Assembly: GCA_009841225.1 (NCBI GenBank)
Contig: VXMF01000058.1
Span: forward strand, 119,657 to 183,656
Origin: Terriglobia bacterium
Lineage (GTDB): Bacteria > Acidobacteriota > Terriglobia > Bryobacterales > UBA6623
DNA: 64,000 bases
Direction: 5' to 3'
Part shown: positions 36,917 to 45,577 of the stretch, piece after piece
Layout: every line of letters starts with the position of its first letter
How positions within the stretch are numbered: the first letter of the stretch is position 1
The notes under the pieces: generated by a model
The model's input: the letters and a program-made list of their open reading frames with translations, nothing else
Told to the model about the DNA's origin: nothing
Database searches by the model: none
Translations under genes and position numbers: made by a program

Positions 36917-38644
36917 ATGAAGGATCCTGTCGCTTGGTACGACAAGCACGCGAGCACGGTCGCGGCGCAGTACGAATCCGTGAAATCGGAATCTCTGTAC
37001 GAGTGGCTGACCGAGTTCCTGCCCAAGCCGCCCGCATTGGTGCTCGATGTCGGTGCCGGATCCGGGCGCGACGCTGCCTGGCTCGCCGCCAAGGGCTACG
37101 AAGTGTTCGCCATCGAGCCTTCGAAGTCTATGCGGCGGGTCGCCAAGATGCTGCATCCCGCTGCCCCAGTCCGCTGGGTCCACGACTCGCTTCCCAAACT
37201 GGACTACACGGTGCGATCAGGTCTCTCGTTCGACGTGATCCTGCTCAGCGGAGTATGGATGCACGTCCCTCCGGGGCAGCGGCCCAGGGCCTTCCGCAAG
37301 CTTGTCAACCTTCTCCGGCCAGGTGGCATCATTGCCATCTCTCTGCGGATCGGTCCCGAAGAACCCGAGCGCGGGATGTACGGCGTGGACAGTTCAGAGA
37401 TTGAGTCGCTAGCGAAGAAGCACGGGACAATTGTCCATCGTGCAGTGGAGCGCGAGGATCTTTTGGGCCGCGACGGGGTCCGCTGGAAGAACTACGTTCT
37501 GCGGTTTCCGGACGACGGAACAGGTGCTCTGCCCCTGCTGCGGCACGTGATTCTGAACGACGACAAGAGCTCGACCTACAAGCTGGGCCTGCTGCGCTCG
37601 ATTTGCCGCATCGCTGACGGCTCCGCCGGACTTGTGCGGCTCACTGACGACGACAGAGTCTCGATTCCGCTAGGGCTGGTCGCGCTGACGTGGCTGAGGC
37701 TCTACAAGCCGCTGCTCGCAGCTGATTTCCCGCAGAATCCAAGGAATATCAGCGGAGGAGTTCACCTCGGATTCGCCCGCGAAGCCCTTGACAGACTCGC
37801 GGCATTCTCCCACCTAGACATGAGAGTGGGGATTCGGCTCGGGGCGACCGACGCAGTCGCGCTCCACCGGGCATTGCGCGATGCGGCCAGAACGATCCGG
37901 ATCATGCCCGCCCGCCACATGACCTTTCCGGACGGGACTCCGATCCTTCCAGTGAGCCACACTACACCGCCCCCTCTGGCGCTAAACCCCTACGTCATCG
38001 ACGAACCGTACCTGCGCAGTTTCGGCGAGATGCTCGTTCCATGGAGAATTTGGCAAGCCGTGCAACGGTTTGCAGTCTGGATCGAGCCGGCGCTAGTGGA
38101 GGAGTGGATCCGACTCATGCAGGGGTACGCGGAAACTCAGGGCCGAGACTTGCCAAGGGATCGCGCAGCAGCAGCGATGATATGGTCCGACCCCACGCGA
38201 GATGTTGCGATCGCCAAGCGGCAGGCGCGAGATCTGCTGGAGTCCAGCGATCTTCACTGTGTCTGGAGCGGCAAGAGACTCTCAACGAAATCTCTCGACC
38301 TCGACCACTGCTTTCCTTGGTCGGCTTGGCCGTGCTCCGACCTCTGGAATCTCATGCCCGCTAATCGGTCGGTGAACCAGAGAGAGAAGGGAGCGAAGCT
38401 GCCAAGCGCGACGCTTATGCTGGCCGCACGCGAACGCATCATGTCTTGGTGGGAGGCGGCGTACGGGTTGTCAAGTCCGCTAATTCACAAGAGGTTCGCG
38501 CTCGAGGCTGCGTCCAGCTTGCCCGGCGTCCTGCCATTGGACGCAGATCTCGACTCGTGTTTCGAAGGAGCCTTCGCACAGCGCGCCAAGCTGCGCTACG
38601 ACCAGCGCGTGCCGGAATGGTCGGGAGAGAAATACGTCGAGTAA
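36917..38644 (+). CDS. Fusion of SAM-dependent methyltransferase and HNH endonuclease
   Basis: Protein of 575 aa. Residues 1-190 are a Rossmann-type methyltransferase: motif I DVGAGSGRD at 44-52, the acidic end of strand 2 in FAIEPSK near 65-70, FDVILLSGVWMHVPPG as the motif IV region, and LLRPGGIIAISLR. A mid region of about 260 residues (190-450) has helices and VHLGFAREALDRL but no motif I know. The C-terminal HNH domain reads LHCVWSGKRL, DLDHCFPW with Asp463-His464, and NLMPANRSVNQREKGAKLP. The methyltransferase target and whether the nuclease cuts DNA are unknown. With the upstream XRE-ImmA regulator and IS-rich surroundings, a restriction or defence role is a reasonable inference. Confidence 0.85.
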   Translation: MKDPVAWYDKHASTVAAQYESVKSESLYEWLTEFLPKPPALVLDVGAGSGRDAAWLAAKGYEVFAIEPSKSMRRVAKMLHPAAPVRWVHDSLPKLDYTVRSGLSFDVILLSGVWMHVPPGQRPRAFRKLVNLLRPGGIIAISLRIGPEEPERGMYGVDSSEIESLAKKHGTIVHRAVEREDLLGRDGVRWKNYVLRFPDDGTGALPLLRHVILNDDKSSTYKLGLLRSICRIADGSAGLVRLTDDDRVSIPLGLVALTWLRLYKPLLAADFPQNPRNISGGVHLGFAREALDRLAAFSHLDMRVGIRLGATDAVALHRALRDAARTIRIMPARHMTFPDGTPILPVSHTTPPPLALNPYVIDEPYLRSFGEMLVPWRIWQAVQRFAVWIEPALVEEWIRLMQGYAETQGRDLPRDRAAAAMIWSDPTRDVAIAKRQARDLLESSDLHCVWSGKRLSTKSLDLDHCFPWSAWPCSDLWNLMPANRSVNQREKGAKLPSATLMLAARERIMSWWEAAYGLSSPLIHKRFALEAASSLPGVLPLDADLDSCFEGAFAQRAKLRYDQRVPEWSGEKYVE

Positions 38645-38747
38645 ATGCCACTGCGGGCGTTATCAACACCCCGGATAGCAGTCCGGTGGGCGAATCCGGT
38701 TCCCCTTAGCCGATCAGATCGAATCCGCTGCTGGACAGCGGGCTTTC

Positions 38748-38786
38748 GGCGGCGAGCGCACGTGCGTGCTTGCGCTCAGCCGTCGG
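38748..38786. terminator. GC-rich hairpin after the MTase-HNH gene
   Basis: GAGCGCA (38755-38761) pairs with TGCGCTC (38772-38778), extended by CGGC with GCCG across a single bulged base and by three weaker outer pairs. No T run follows, so it may be a structural or rho-assisted end. Confidence 0.4.
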
Positions 38787-38867
38787 TGCGGCCCCCAGAG
38801 AAACGCCGACTGCCCCTTAGGAAAATCTAGGCTGCAGATTCTCTCATAGCCAACAAGCAGGAGTGAG

Positions 38868-38902
38868 TTCCGAATTAGGTCAACTAATTCGGAATATATT
38901 CC
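38868..38902. repeat. Perfect inverted repeat plus palindrome in AT-rich patch
   Basis: TTCCGAATTAG and CTAATTCGGAA form an exact 11-bp inverted repeat around GTCAA (38868-38894). The right arm overlaps a 12-bp palindrome, GGAATATATTCC, at 38891-38902. The block is strikingly AT-rich for this genome. Confidence 0.8.
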
Positions 38903-39027
38903 GATTTATCAGGATTTCTTGGGGCCACTCGACGATGGTCCCAGCCTCTCCCTTACGGGTCACTAATCAGGTTGCAGGCGTATGGCCAAGGTTCGCTTGG
39001 ACCGGCTGCGAGGAGTAGCGCTAGAGA

Positions 39028-39927
39028 TCACAGCGATGGCAGCCCGCTCACCTCAACCGTGAACGGGAGCGTGCTGACCTTCCCCTTGCGCCGTACCTGC
39101 ACCCACACTCGGTACATGCCCGGTTCCGGGAAGATCACGTTCATCTGGATGAGCTTCCCGCCATCGGCAATGCTGGGGTGACCGTGCATCATCGTGATCA
39201 GGTCGTCCTTGACCGCCAGCATGTGCGCCCAAGCACCGAGGTACTTCTGCAACCCCCGGGCCGTGTTGAGCTCGAAAAACAGCAGCGTCAGCAGACCCGC
39301 CAGCGGCTCGGGCGGATCGGTTCGCAACGAAACCTTGACGTTGCGGCCCCGCTTGGGCACTCTGTCGGCGGCCAGGCTGGGAGCCAACATCTCCAACGGC
39401 TCCTCGAATCCGGCCGTGGTCAACGTCATCGGAATCATCTGGGGAGTCCCGCCGGTCGGGTAGAAGTCGCCCATCAGCCGATACACGCCGGGTCGGTCGA
39501 ACATCGCTTCGATCCGAAAGATGCCGTCGTCGCCAAGCGTGGGATGCTCGTGCCGGAACACCTCAAGGTCGTGGCTCACCCAGAACAGGTGGAAGAGCTT
39601 CTCGTGGACAAGCTCGAATTCGGTCTGGCGCTCTCCGTTATCAGGCTGCAAGACCTCGAAGCCCAACTCCACGGGCTCACCCACTCGAACCGCTGCCGGA
39701 GTGGTCGTCAAGCGGACCTGGTACTCGGCTGGCACGGGCAGGCCGAAGACGAGTTGCATCCCGCAACGGGAGCAGACTCCTGCGCTCCCGGACCTGATAT
39801 CGGGGTCCATCGGGCAGACGAACGGAAGCGCTTCGAGGGGCGCGAGGTCCAACTCCAAGCCCTCGACAACGCTCTGTCCGAACAGGGGAGTCCAGGCCAG
39901 CAAGGCCAGAGCCAATAGCGACCGCAT
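39028..39927 (-). CDS. Secreted protein with heavy-metal-binding and YtkA-like domains
   Basis: Exported protein of about 299 aa from ATG 39925-39927, which begins a signal peptide (RSLLALALLAWTPLFGQS). The frame is open upstream to 39993. A short heavy-metal-binding domain follows, FVCPMDPDIRSGSAGVCSRC with the CPM and CSRCGM cysteines, as found in copper-handling proteins. The rest is beta-rich (EFELVHEKLFHLFWVSHDLE, VYRLMGDFYPTGG, FPEPGMYRVWVQVRRKGKV), resembling YtkA-like domains. Metal delivery to a membrane oxidase or copper detoxification is plausible but inferred. The gene follows a beta-propeller gene on the same strand. Confidence 0.7.
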   Translation of the reverse strand: MRSLLALALLAWTPLFGQSVVEGLELDLAPLEALPFVCPMDPDIRSGSAGVCSRCGMQLVFGLPVPAEYQVRLTTTPAAVRVGEPVELGFEVLQPDNGERQTEFELVHEKLFHLFWVSHDLEVFRHEHPTLGDDGIFRIEAMFDRPGVYRLMGDFYPTGGTPQMIPMTLTTAGFEEPLEMLAPSLAADRVPKRGRNVKVSLRTDPPEPLAGLLTLLFFELNTARGLQKYLGAWAHMLAVKDDLITMMHGHPSIADGGKLIQMNVIFPEPGMYRVWVQVRRKGKVSTLPFTVEVSGLPSL

Positions 39928-40003
39928 GGCTCGCTGCCGTGCCCGACGACGCTCCAAAGCGATGCGGGACAGCGACGGTGCCAGCGACATCAACCGACCC
40001 CGC

Positions 40004-41026
40004 TCACCGCTTCACCCATTTCTGCAGAAGCGGCGGGCTCGCGCGGGGCTGTCTAGTGAGTCCGGCAAAGACGTTTCCGAGATCATCCGCTCCCAATCCT
40101 TCCGGATCCGTCCCGTCGATAAAGACCAGCACCTCCCCGTCCCCAGCTCTGCCGATTCGGATTCCGTTCTCGCCGCCAGGATTGCGCACAGCGCCGGCAA
40201 TGGTCTTGCCGGACTCGGAATCGGAAACGAACAGGAAGTCGCCGGATATGATCGCGATCCCGCTGGGGCGCCCGAACTGCCGCCAATCATCCACGAAGTT
40301 CATGTCCTGATCGAATATCTGGACGCGGTCGTTGGAGCGGTCGGCCACGAACAGCCGGCCCCGCGAATCAAACGCCAGCGCGTGCGGACCATCGAACTCG
40401 CTGGGGCCGGAGCCCTTCTTGCCCCACTCTTTGACATACTCGCCAGCGCTGGTGAAGCGCATTAGCCGGTCGCCGTCCTGCTGGCTGGTCGATGGGCGCG
40501 GGAAATGGCCGTCGGCAATGATGATGTCGCCGTTCGGCGCCACCGCGCAGGCGGTGGGCGCGATGAACGTGTCCTTGCCCGCCTTCGACACGCCAGCCTT
40601 GCCCAGCGTTAGAAGCAACTCGCCGTCTTGGCTGAACTTGAAGAACTGATAGCCCCGCCCCGCCTTGGACGGGTCGTCCCCGAAGGGGCCGCTGTCGCCC
40701 GCCCAGAGGTTGCCATCTTGGTCCATGCAGAAGCCATGGGCCTGCACGAACATTCCCTCGCCGAATGCCTTGACGGCCTTGCCGGAGGAATCCAGCTTGA
40801 TGATCGGCGGGTCCGAGCGATGGTGCAGCCACAGCCCTCCCTCACCGTCGGGAATGATCCCGATGGACGAGCCCCACAGCACTCCTTCGGGCAGTTCGCC
40901 CCAACCCTCCACCATCCGATACGGATTCGGCAATGCCTCGGTGCCTCGCTGGGCCGACAAGCCGGCCGCCAGGAGAAGCATCGAGACGCAAGCGGCTAGA
41001 AACTTCGTAGGAGCAGTTACCGGCAT
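40004..41026 (-). CDS. Secreted NHL-repeat beta-propeller protein
   Basis: Protein of about 340 aa; GGAG lies a few bases before ATG 41024-41026 and a signal peptide follows (LAACVSMLLLAAGLSAQ). The body is built of NHL-type blades, for example GFCMDQDGNLWAGDSG, APTACAVAPNGDIIIADGHF, HALAFDSRGRLFVADRSNDR and VQIFDQDMNFVDDWRQFGRP. Related propellers include peptidyl-alpha-hydroxyglycine lyases and many binding proteins. I cannot assign a reaction from the sequence. It is upstream of the heavy-metal-domain gene with a short gap and may share its transcript. Confidence 0.8.
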   Translation of the reverse strand: MPVTAPTKFLAACVSMLLLAAGLSAQRGTEALPNPYRMVEGWGELPEGVLWGSSIGIIPDGEGGLWLHHRSDPPIIKLDSSGKAVKAFGEGMFVQAHGFCMDQDGNLWAGDSGPFGDDPSKAGRGYQFFKFSQDGELLLTLGKAGVSKAGKDTFIAPTACAVAPNGDIIIADGHFPRPSTSQQDGDRLMRFTSAGEYVKEWGKKGSGPSEFDGPHALAFDSRGRLFVADRSNDRVQIFDQDMNFVDDWRQFGRPSGIAIISGDFLFVSDSESGKTIAGAVRNPGGENGIRIGRAGDGEVLVFIDGTDPEGLGADDLGNVFAGLTRQPRASPPLLQKWVKR

Positions 41027-41101
41027 GGATTCTCCTCCACTACATGCGCCATGAGTCCGGCCCCAGCGCCATCGCGACGCCAACCTGGCCCTCCTCTGCG
41101 G

Positions 41102-41980
41102 CTACTGGACATCTTCGAAGAACGAGCCCATGCTGCGGAATTTCTCGTGGCGGCCTTCGACGAGCTCGTCCGCTGATTGGGCCGCGAGCGCTTCAAGGCT
41201 GCGCTCCAAGGCATCGCCGAGCAGAGTCGCAGCTTGGTCCACGTCCTCGTGCGCGCCGTCCTGCGGCTCGGGAATGATCTCGTCCACCAAGCCCAGATCC
41301 CTCAGGTCCATGGCCGTCAACTTCAAGGCGTTCGCCGCCAGCTCGGCCTTGCCCGAGTCCCGCCACACGATAGCGGCGCAGCTCTCGGGCGAGATCACGC
41401 TGTAAACGGCGTTCTCCATCATCAAAACCCGATTGCCCATGCCCAACGCCAGGGCACCGCCACTGCCACCCTCGCCAATACAAATCGCGATCAGAGGCAC
41501 TCTCAAGTTGGCCATCTCGTAAAGGTTGCGGGCGATAGCTTCTGCCTGGCCGCGCTCCTCGGCGTCCTTGCCCGGATAGGCTCCCGGCGTGTCCAGCAGG
41601 GTCACGATGGGCCGGCCGAATTTCTCGGCAAGCTTCATCGTGCGCAAGGCCTTGCGGTATCCCTCCGGGCGCGGCATGCCGAAGTTGCGGTAAACGCGCT
41701 CCTCCGTCTTGCGCCCTTTCTGCTGGCCAATGGCCATGACTTGCTTGCCGCGAAGGGATCCGAACCCGCACACAATCGCGGGATCGTCCCCAAAGGCGCG
41801 GTCCCCGTGAATCTCAGAGAAGCCCTCGATCAGGCGCGTGATGTAGTCCAGCGAATGTGGCCGCTGCGGATGCCTGGCCAGCAGCACGTGCTCCCACGCG
41901 GAGCGGTCCGTCGCCGCGGTGGGATCGCCTTCGGGGGCGGGCGCGGGATTCTCACTGGGCTCTTTGACGCGTTTCGTCAT
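41102..41980 (-). CDS. accA: Acetyl-CoA carboxylase carboxyltransferase subunit alpha
   Basis: Alpha subunit of the acetyl-CoA carboxylase carboxyltransferase, which with AccD moves CO2 from carboxybiotin to acetyl-CoA to make malonyl-CoA. The protein is 292 aa from ATG 41978-41980; an ATG at 42010 is also in frame. The crotonase-fold core is well conserved: EIHGDRAFGDDPAIVCG, AIGQQKGRKTEERVYRNFGM, TLLDTPGAYPGKDAEERGQA, GEGGSGGALALGMGNRVLMM and VISPESCAAIVWRD. The N-terminal segment is short and proline-rich rather than the usual helical lead. It is divergent from a TPR-protein gene; accD is not in the window. Confidence 0.95.
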   Translation of the reverse strand: MTKRVKEPSENPAPAPEGDPTAATDRSAWEHVLLARHPQRPHSLDYITRLIEGFSEIHGDRAFGDDPAIVCGFGSLRGKQVMAIGQQKGRKTEERVYRNFGMPRPEGYRKALRTMKLAEKFGRPIVTLLDTPGAYPGKDAEERGQAEAIARNLYEMANLRVPLIAICIGEGGSGGALALGMGNRVLMMENAVYSVISPESCAAIVWRDSGKAELAANALKLTAMDLRDLGLVDEIIPEPQDGAHEDVDQAATLLGDALERSLEALAAQSADELVEGRHEKFRSMGSFFEDVQ

Positions 41981-42097
41981 TCGCCGGCCAGTCCCTGGCA
42001 CGCCTTCCATTGTATGGCGGGTGCGCTCCTCCAGAGGCACCGTGGCCGCTGTTCGGCGGCCCTGCCCAGTCTCGTTGCCTACACTGAAGGCGTGCTC

Positions 42098-43597
42098 GTG
42101 CGGGCGTTTTCCATCGTCGTAGCCGCGGCTATCCTGGCGGCACCGCTGTCCGCCCAGGCGGACGAGCAACTGATCGCCGACATTCGCATGTTCACCGTCA
42201 TGGCCGCGATCAACGCGGCCGGCTATGACGATGGCCTCTCGGCAGAAGCGGATCACCCGGCCCGCAAGGCCCTGCGCCAAGAACTCGAATCCGTCGATTC
42301 GGGCATGCGCAACCGCCTGCGCACCTACTACGAGCAGCACAAGCTGGATGACGCGGAGCTCGACCTGTCACAGTACATTTCGTTCGCCCTGATGTGCGGC
42401 GAGCCGCCCTTCTTCGACCTCAGGGCCGAGGTTCCCACGGACCTGCCGCTCGACGTACGGACGATTCGCGGCCTGTCCGCCCTGCTGCGCGAATTCTACG
42501 AAGTCGCTGACATCGAAGGCCTCTGGCAGCGCTACCTGCCAGCCTACGAAGAGGCGATGTTGCGCTACCAAGATCCGCTGATCGAGTCGGTCTTCGAGAT
42601 CAACGGCTACCTCCGCGTGCCCCCGGCAAGCCGGGAGGCGCGCGGCTTCAAGGTCTACTTCGATCTGCTGGCCGCGCCGGGCAGCATCAACATGCGTTCT
42701 TACGGCGGCGATGTGAAGATCGTCGTCCACTCCTCCTCAGAAGTGCGTACAGAGGAAATCCGCGCTGCCTATCTGTTGCACCTGCTCGACCGGCTGTCCA
42801 TCCGCTACGCGGAAGTCGTCGCCAAGAAGGAGTCGCTCTCCCGCATGGCGCTGTACGCCCCAGCCCTGGACGATGCCTACAAGTCCAACTTCCAGTTGCT
42901 GCTGACCAAGTCGCTAGCCCATGCTGTCCAGACCCGCATGCGCTACGAGCCGGAACAGAAGAAGCTGGAGCGCATCATGGAACACACCCGCAACGGCTTC
43001 ATCCTGGCACCCTACTTCTACGAGAAACTGGCGGAGTACGAAAAGCAGCCCCAATCCTTCCGTCGCTACTACGAGACCCTGATCGACGACATCCGGGTGC
43101 GCCAGGAGGCAGAGCGCATCCAGCAGGTCAAGTTCGCCGAACGCCCTACGCGCAAGGCGCCCGCGCCGCGACGAGTGGCCCGTCCTACGGTCTCCGAAGA
43201 GGACCAGCTACTCTCCCAAGCCGAGGGGTTGTTGCAACTCAACGAGCTGGACCAGGCGCGCAAGCTCTACGAACGGGTGTTGCAGGGCGACGGCAAGGGC
43301 CGCGGCCAAGCCAACTACGGTCTCGGTCGCATTGCCTTGGACGAGGCGGACCCGGATTTGGCTCTAGAACACTTCGCCATTGCTGCCGAAGGCGACAGCG
43401 ATACGCGCATTCGCGCGATGTCTCACATCTACATGGGGCGAATCCACGACATCTTCGGCAATCGCGACCTCGCCGTGAGCCACTACCAAAGTGCCTTGGA
43501 TACTGGCGACACCTCGCCCATCATCCGGAAGTTCGGAGAACAAGGCCTGGCAGTACCCTTCACAGGCATGGAGGAAGAGGACGAAGGCGAACCATAG
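42098..43597 (+). CDS. Secreted TPR-containing protein
   Basis: Protein of about 499 aa. The frame is open far upstream, overlapping accA on the other strand, but GTG 42098 is preceded by GAAGG at a suitable distance and starts a signal peptide (RAFSIVVAAAILAAPLSAQA). A GTG two codons earlier is possible. The middle is helical with an acidic/aromatic pattern (FEINGYLRVPPASREARGFK). Two or three TPR-like pairs close the protein: EEDQLLSQAEGLLQLNELDQ, then GQANYGLGRIALDEADPDLA and AMSHIYMGRIHDIFGNRDLA. A periplasmic scaffold role is plausible. Function unknown. Confidence 0.8.
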   Translation: MRAFSIVVAAAILAAPLSAQADEQLIADIRMFTVMAAINAAGYDDGLSAEADHPARKALRQELESVDSGMRNRLRTYYEQHKLDDAELDLSQYISFALMCGEPPFFDLRAEVPTDLPLDVRTIRGLSALLREFYEVADIEGLWQRYLPAYEEAMLRYQDPLIESVFEINGYLRVPPASREARGFKVYFDLLAAPGSINMRSYGGDVKIVVHSSSEVRTEEIRAAYLLHLLDRLSIRYAEVVAKKESLSRMALYAPALDDAYKSNFQLLLTKSLAHAVQTRMRYEPEQKKLERIMEHTRNGFILAPYFYEKLAEYEKQPQSFRRYYETLIDDIRVRQEAERIQQVKFAERPTRKAPAPRRVARPTVSEEDQLLSQAEGLLQLNELDQARKLYERVLQGDGKGRGQANYGLGRIALDEADPDLALEHFAIAAEGDSDTRIRAMSHIYMGRIHDIFGNRDLAVSHYQSALDTGDTSPIIRKFGEQGLAVPFTGMEEEDEGEP

Positions 43598-43813
43598 GCC
43601 CCGCTAGAGTCGCCATCAAGCCACCTCTCGGAAGTCACACGCCACGTCCGCTTGCGACTGGACTGACTCGGGATCGAAGTCTCCTGCGGCAAAGCAGCGG
43701 AGGCCGCCCATGCAGCACACTCGCTGCGGCTCGACAGCACTCCTGCCACTTGCGCAAGGAGACGCCATCTGCTGTATTACGATGAAATTTGGCGACTAGC
43801 AATCTGTTGAAGC

Positions 43814-44404
43814 ATGCCGGAGCAAGAGGGAATCGACCAAGAGACTGAGGGCACTCCCGGCGAGGCCGCTCCCCAAGCGGACCTGCCGGAGAGCATGAAC
43901 GGCGACGGCAGCGCCCCTGCGGAACAAGCCGAGCCCGAGGCCAGTGTCGAGCAGCTGCAGGAGCAGCTCTCGGCAGCGCGTCAAGAGCGCGACGAGATGC
44001 TGGCCAAGCTCCAGCGCTCGCAGGCGGATTTCGAGAATATCCGCAAGCGGCTGCAGAAGGAGAAGGACGGCGTCGTGCGCTACGCCGCCTCGGACACGAT
44101 TCAGTCGCTGCTGCCGATCATCGATGATTTCGAGCGCGCCATCAACGCCGACGGCGTCCCTGCCGAGATCAAGAAGGGCTTGGAACTGATTCACCGGCGC
44201 ATTTTCGAGGTCTTCTCCCGGGCCGGCCTGGCGGAAGTGGACCAGCACGAGACCTTCGACCCCAACCTGCATTTCGCCGTCGACCGGGCGCCGGCCACCG
44301 AAGACCAGTCGGACCAACAGATTCTCGAGGTCTACCAGAAGGGCTACCGCTTCAAGGATCGCCTCATGCGCGCCTCGATGGTGAAGGTCGCGGTCAAGGA
44401 ATAG
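43814..44404 (+). CDS. grpE: GrpE nucleotide-exchange factor
   Basis: Co-chaperone of 196 aa that releases ADP from DnaK. After an acidic, disordered N terminus comes the long dimerising coiled coil (QLQEQLSAARQERDEMLAKL, then FENIRKRLQKEKD), a helical bundle with SLLPIIDDFERAIN, and the C-terminal beta domain with FDPNLHFAVDR and KGYRFKDRLMRASMVKVA. The dnaJ gene follows after 33 bp, so they form one operon. No dnaK, hrcA or CIRCE element is visible in the window. Confidence 0.95.
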   Translation: MPEQEGIDQETEGTPGEAAPQADLPESMNGDGSAPAEQAEPEASVEQLQEQLSAARQERDEMLAKLQRSQADFENIRKRLQKEKDGVVRYAASDTIQSLLPIIDDFERAINADGVPAEIKKGLELIHRRIFEVFSRAGLAEVDQHETFDPNLHFAVDRAPATEDQSDQQILEVYQKGYRFKDRLMRASMVKVAVKE

Positions 44405-44437
44405 CTTCCGGAAGGTCCGGGGCCGAGGACCGGCAAG

Positions 44438-45541
44438 GTGCAGAAGCGCGACTATTACGAGGTGCTCGGCGTTCCGCGCGGGGCGGACGAGGCCCAGTGC
44501 AAGCGGGCCTACCGCAAGCTCGCCATGAAGCACCACCCGGATCGCAACCCGGGCTCCAGCGAAGCCGAGGAGAAATTCAAGGAGGCTTCCGAAGCCTACA
44601 GCGTCCTAAGCGATCCAGAAAAGCGGCAACTGTACGACCAGTACGGCCACGAGGGCCTCGCGGGCTCCGGCATGGGCGGCTTCAACGCCAACGACTTTCC
44701 AGACATCTTCGGCGACATCTTCGGAGAATTTTTCGGCACCGGAACGCGCCGGGGCCGCTCGCGCGCCCAGAGCGGCGAAGATCTGCTGTACGAGCTGGAG
44801 ATCGACTTCGAGGATGCGGCCTTCGGCTGTTCCAAGGAAATCCAGATTCCGCGCAACGAAACCTGCGAGCGCTGCGACGGTTCCGGTGCCGAGCCCGGAA
44901 CCCGTCCGGTACATTGCAACCGCTGCGGCGGCCGGGGTCAGGTGCATACCCAGCAGGGCTTCTTCATGATGAGCCGCACATGCTCGACCTGTCGCGGGAC
45001 CGGGCAGGTCGTCCAGCATCCGTGCTCGACCTGCAGGGGCCGCGGCCTGCAGCAGGTCCAGCGCAAGCGCAAGGTGGACATTCCTGCCGGAGTCGACGAC
45101 GGGATGCGCCTGCGCCTGTCGGGCGAGGGCGGGGTCGGCAGCCAGGGCGGCCCGCGTGGCGACCTCTACGTCTTGATCCACGTGCGCGAGCACGAGGTTT
45201 TCAAGCGTGAGGACGCTGACATCCACTGCCACGTCCAGATCAATGTCGCCCAGGCCGCACTCGGCGCAAAGGTCGCGATACCGACGCTGGAGGGCGAAGA
45301 GATCCACACCATCAAGCCCGGCACGCAATCGGGAGCCCGGCTGGTCTTGCGCGGCAAGGGCATCCAGCGCGTGCGCAGCAGTCGGCGCGGAGACCTCTAC
45401 GCGCACGTGGACGTCCGGATTCCGAAAAAGCTCAGCCGCGAGCAGCGAGAGCTCTTCGAGCAGCTCGGAGCCGCACTCGTAGCTGGCCACGACCCGGACG
45501 AAGAGAGTTTCTTCGACAAGCTGCGCGACGGCTTCCGCTGA
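44438..45541 (+). CDS. dnaJ: Chaperone DnaJ
   Basis: Hsp40 of 367 aa, starting at GTG 44438. The J domain runs through residues 1-70 with the HPD triad at 33-35, followed by a glycine/phenylalanine-rich linker (GFNANDFPDIFGDIFGEFFG). Four CxxCxGxG zinc motifs follow in order: CERCDGSG, CNRCGGRG, CSTCRGTG and CSTCRGRG. The C-terminal substrate domains contain VDIPAGVDDGMRLRLSGEGG and PGTQSGARLVLRGKG. All expected residues are intact, so this is a type I DnaJ. It follows grpE. Confidence 0.96.
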   Translation: MQKRDYYEVLGVPRGADEAQCKRAYRKLAMKHHPDRNPGSSEAEEKFKEASEAYSVLSDPEKRQLYDQYGHEGLAGSGMGGFNANDFPDIFGDIFGEFFGTGTRRGRSRAQSGEDLLYELEIDFEDAAFGCSKEIQIPRNETCERCDGSGAEPGTRPVHCNRCGGRGQVHTQQGFFMMSRTCSTCRGTGQVVQHPCSTCRGRGLQQVQRKRKVDIPAGVDDGMRLRLSGEGGVGSQGGPRGDLYVLIHVREHEVFKREDADIHCHVQINVAQAALGAKVAIPTLEGEEIHTIKPGTQSGARLVLRGKGIQRVRSSRRGDLYAHVDVRIPKKLSREQRELFEQLGAALVAGHDPDEESFFDKLRDGFR

Positions 45542-45577
45542 GACCCAGAGCCGCCCGCGATGGGCTAAGATCAATCC

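Larger units (their letters stand above)
38645..39027. other. Convergent intergenic region with two inverted repeats
   Basis: Between two converging genes lie a 14-pair GC-rich hairpin (38748-38786) and, in an AT-rich patch, the inverted repeat at 38868-38902. No gene is seen. The hairpins could end transcription from both sides or mark an insertion scar. Confidence 0.5.

Noticed and set aside
41177..42097. Plus-strand 5' extension of the TPR-protein frame
   Set aside because: It lies opposite accA and shadows that well-conserved gene; the signal peptide starts at about 42098.
41981..42340. N-terminal extension of the accA frame
   Set aside because: It is antisense to the TPR-protein gene's signal peptide and start, and has no AccA similarity.
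43598..43813. CIRCE or heat-shock promoter upstream of grpE
   Set aside because: No TTAGCACTC-N9-GAGTGCTAA repeat and no clear heat-shock promoter could be found.
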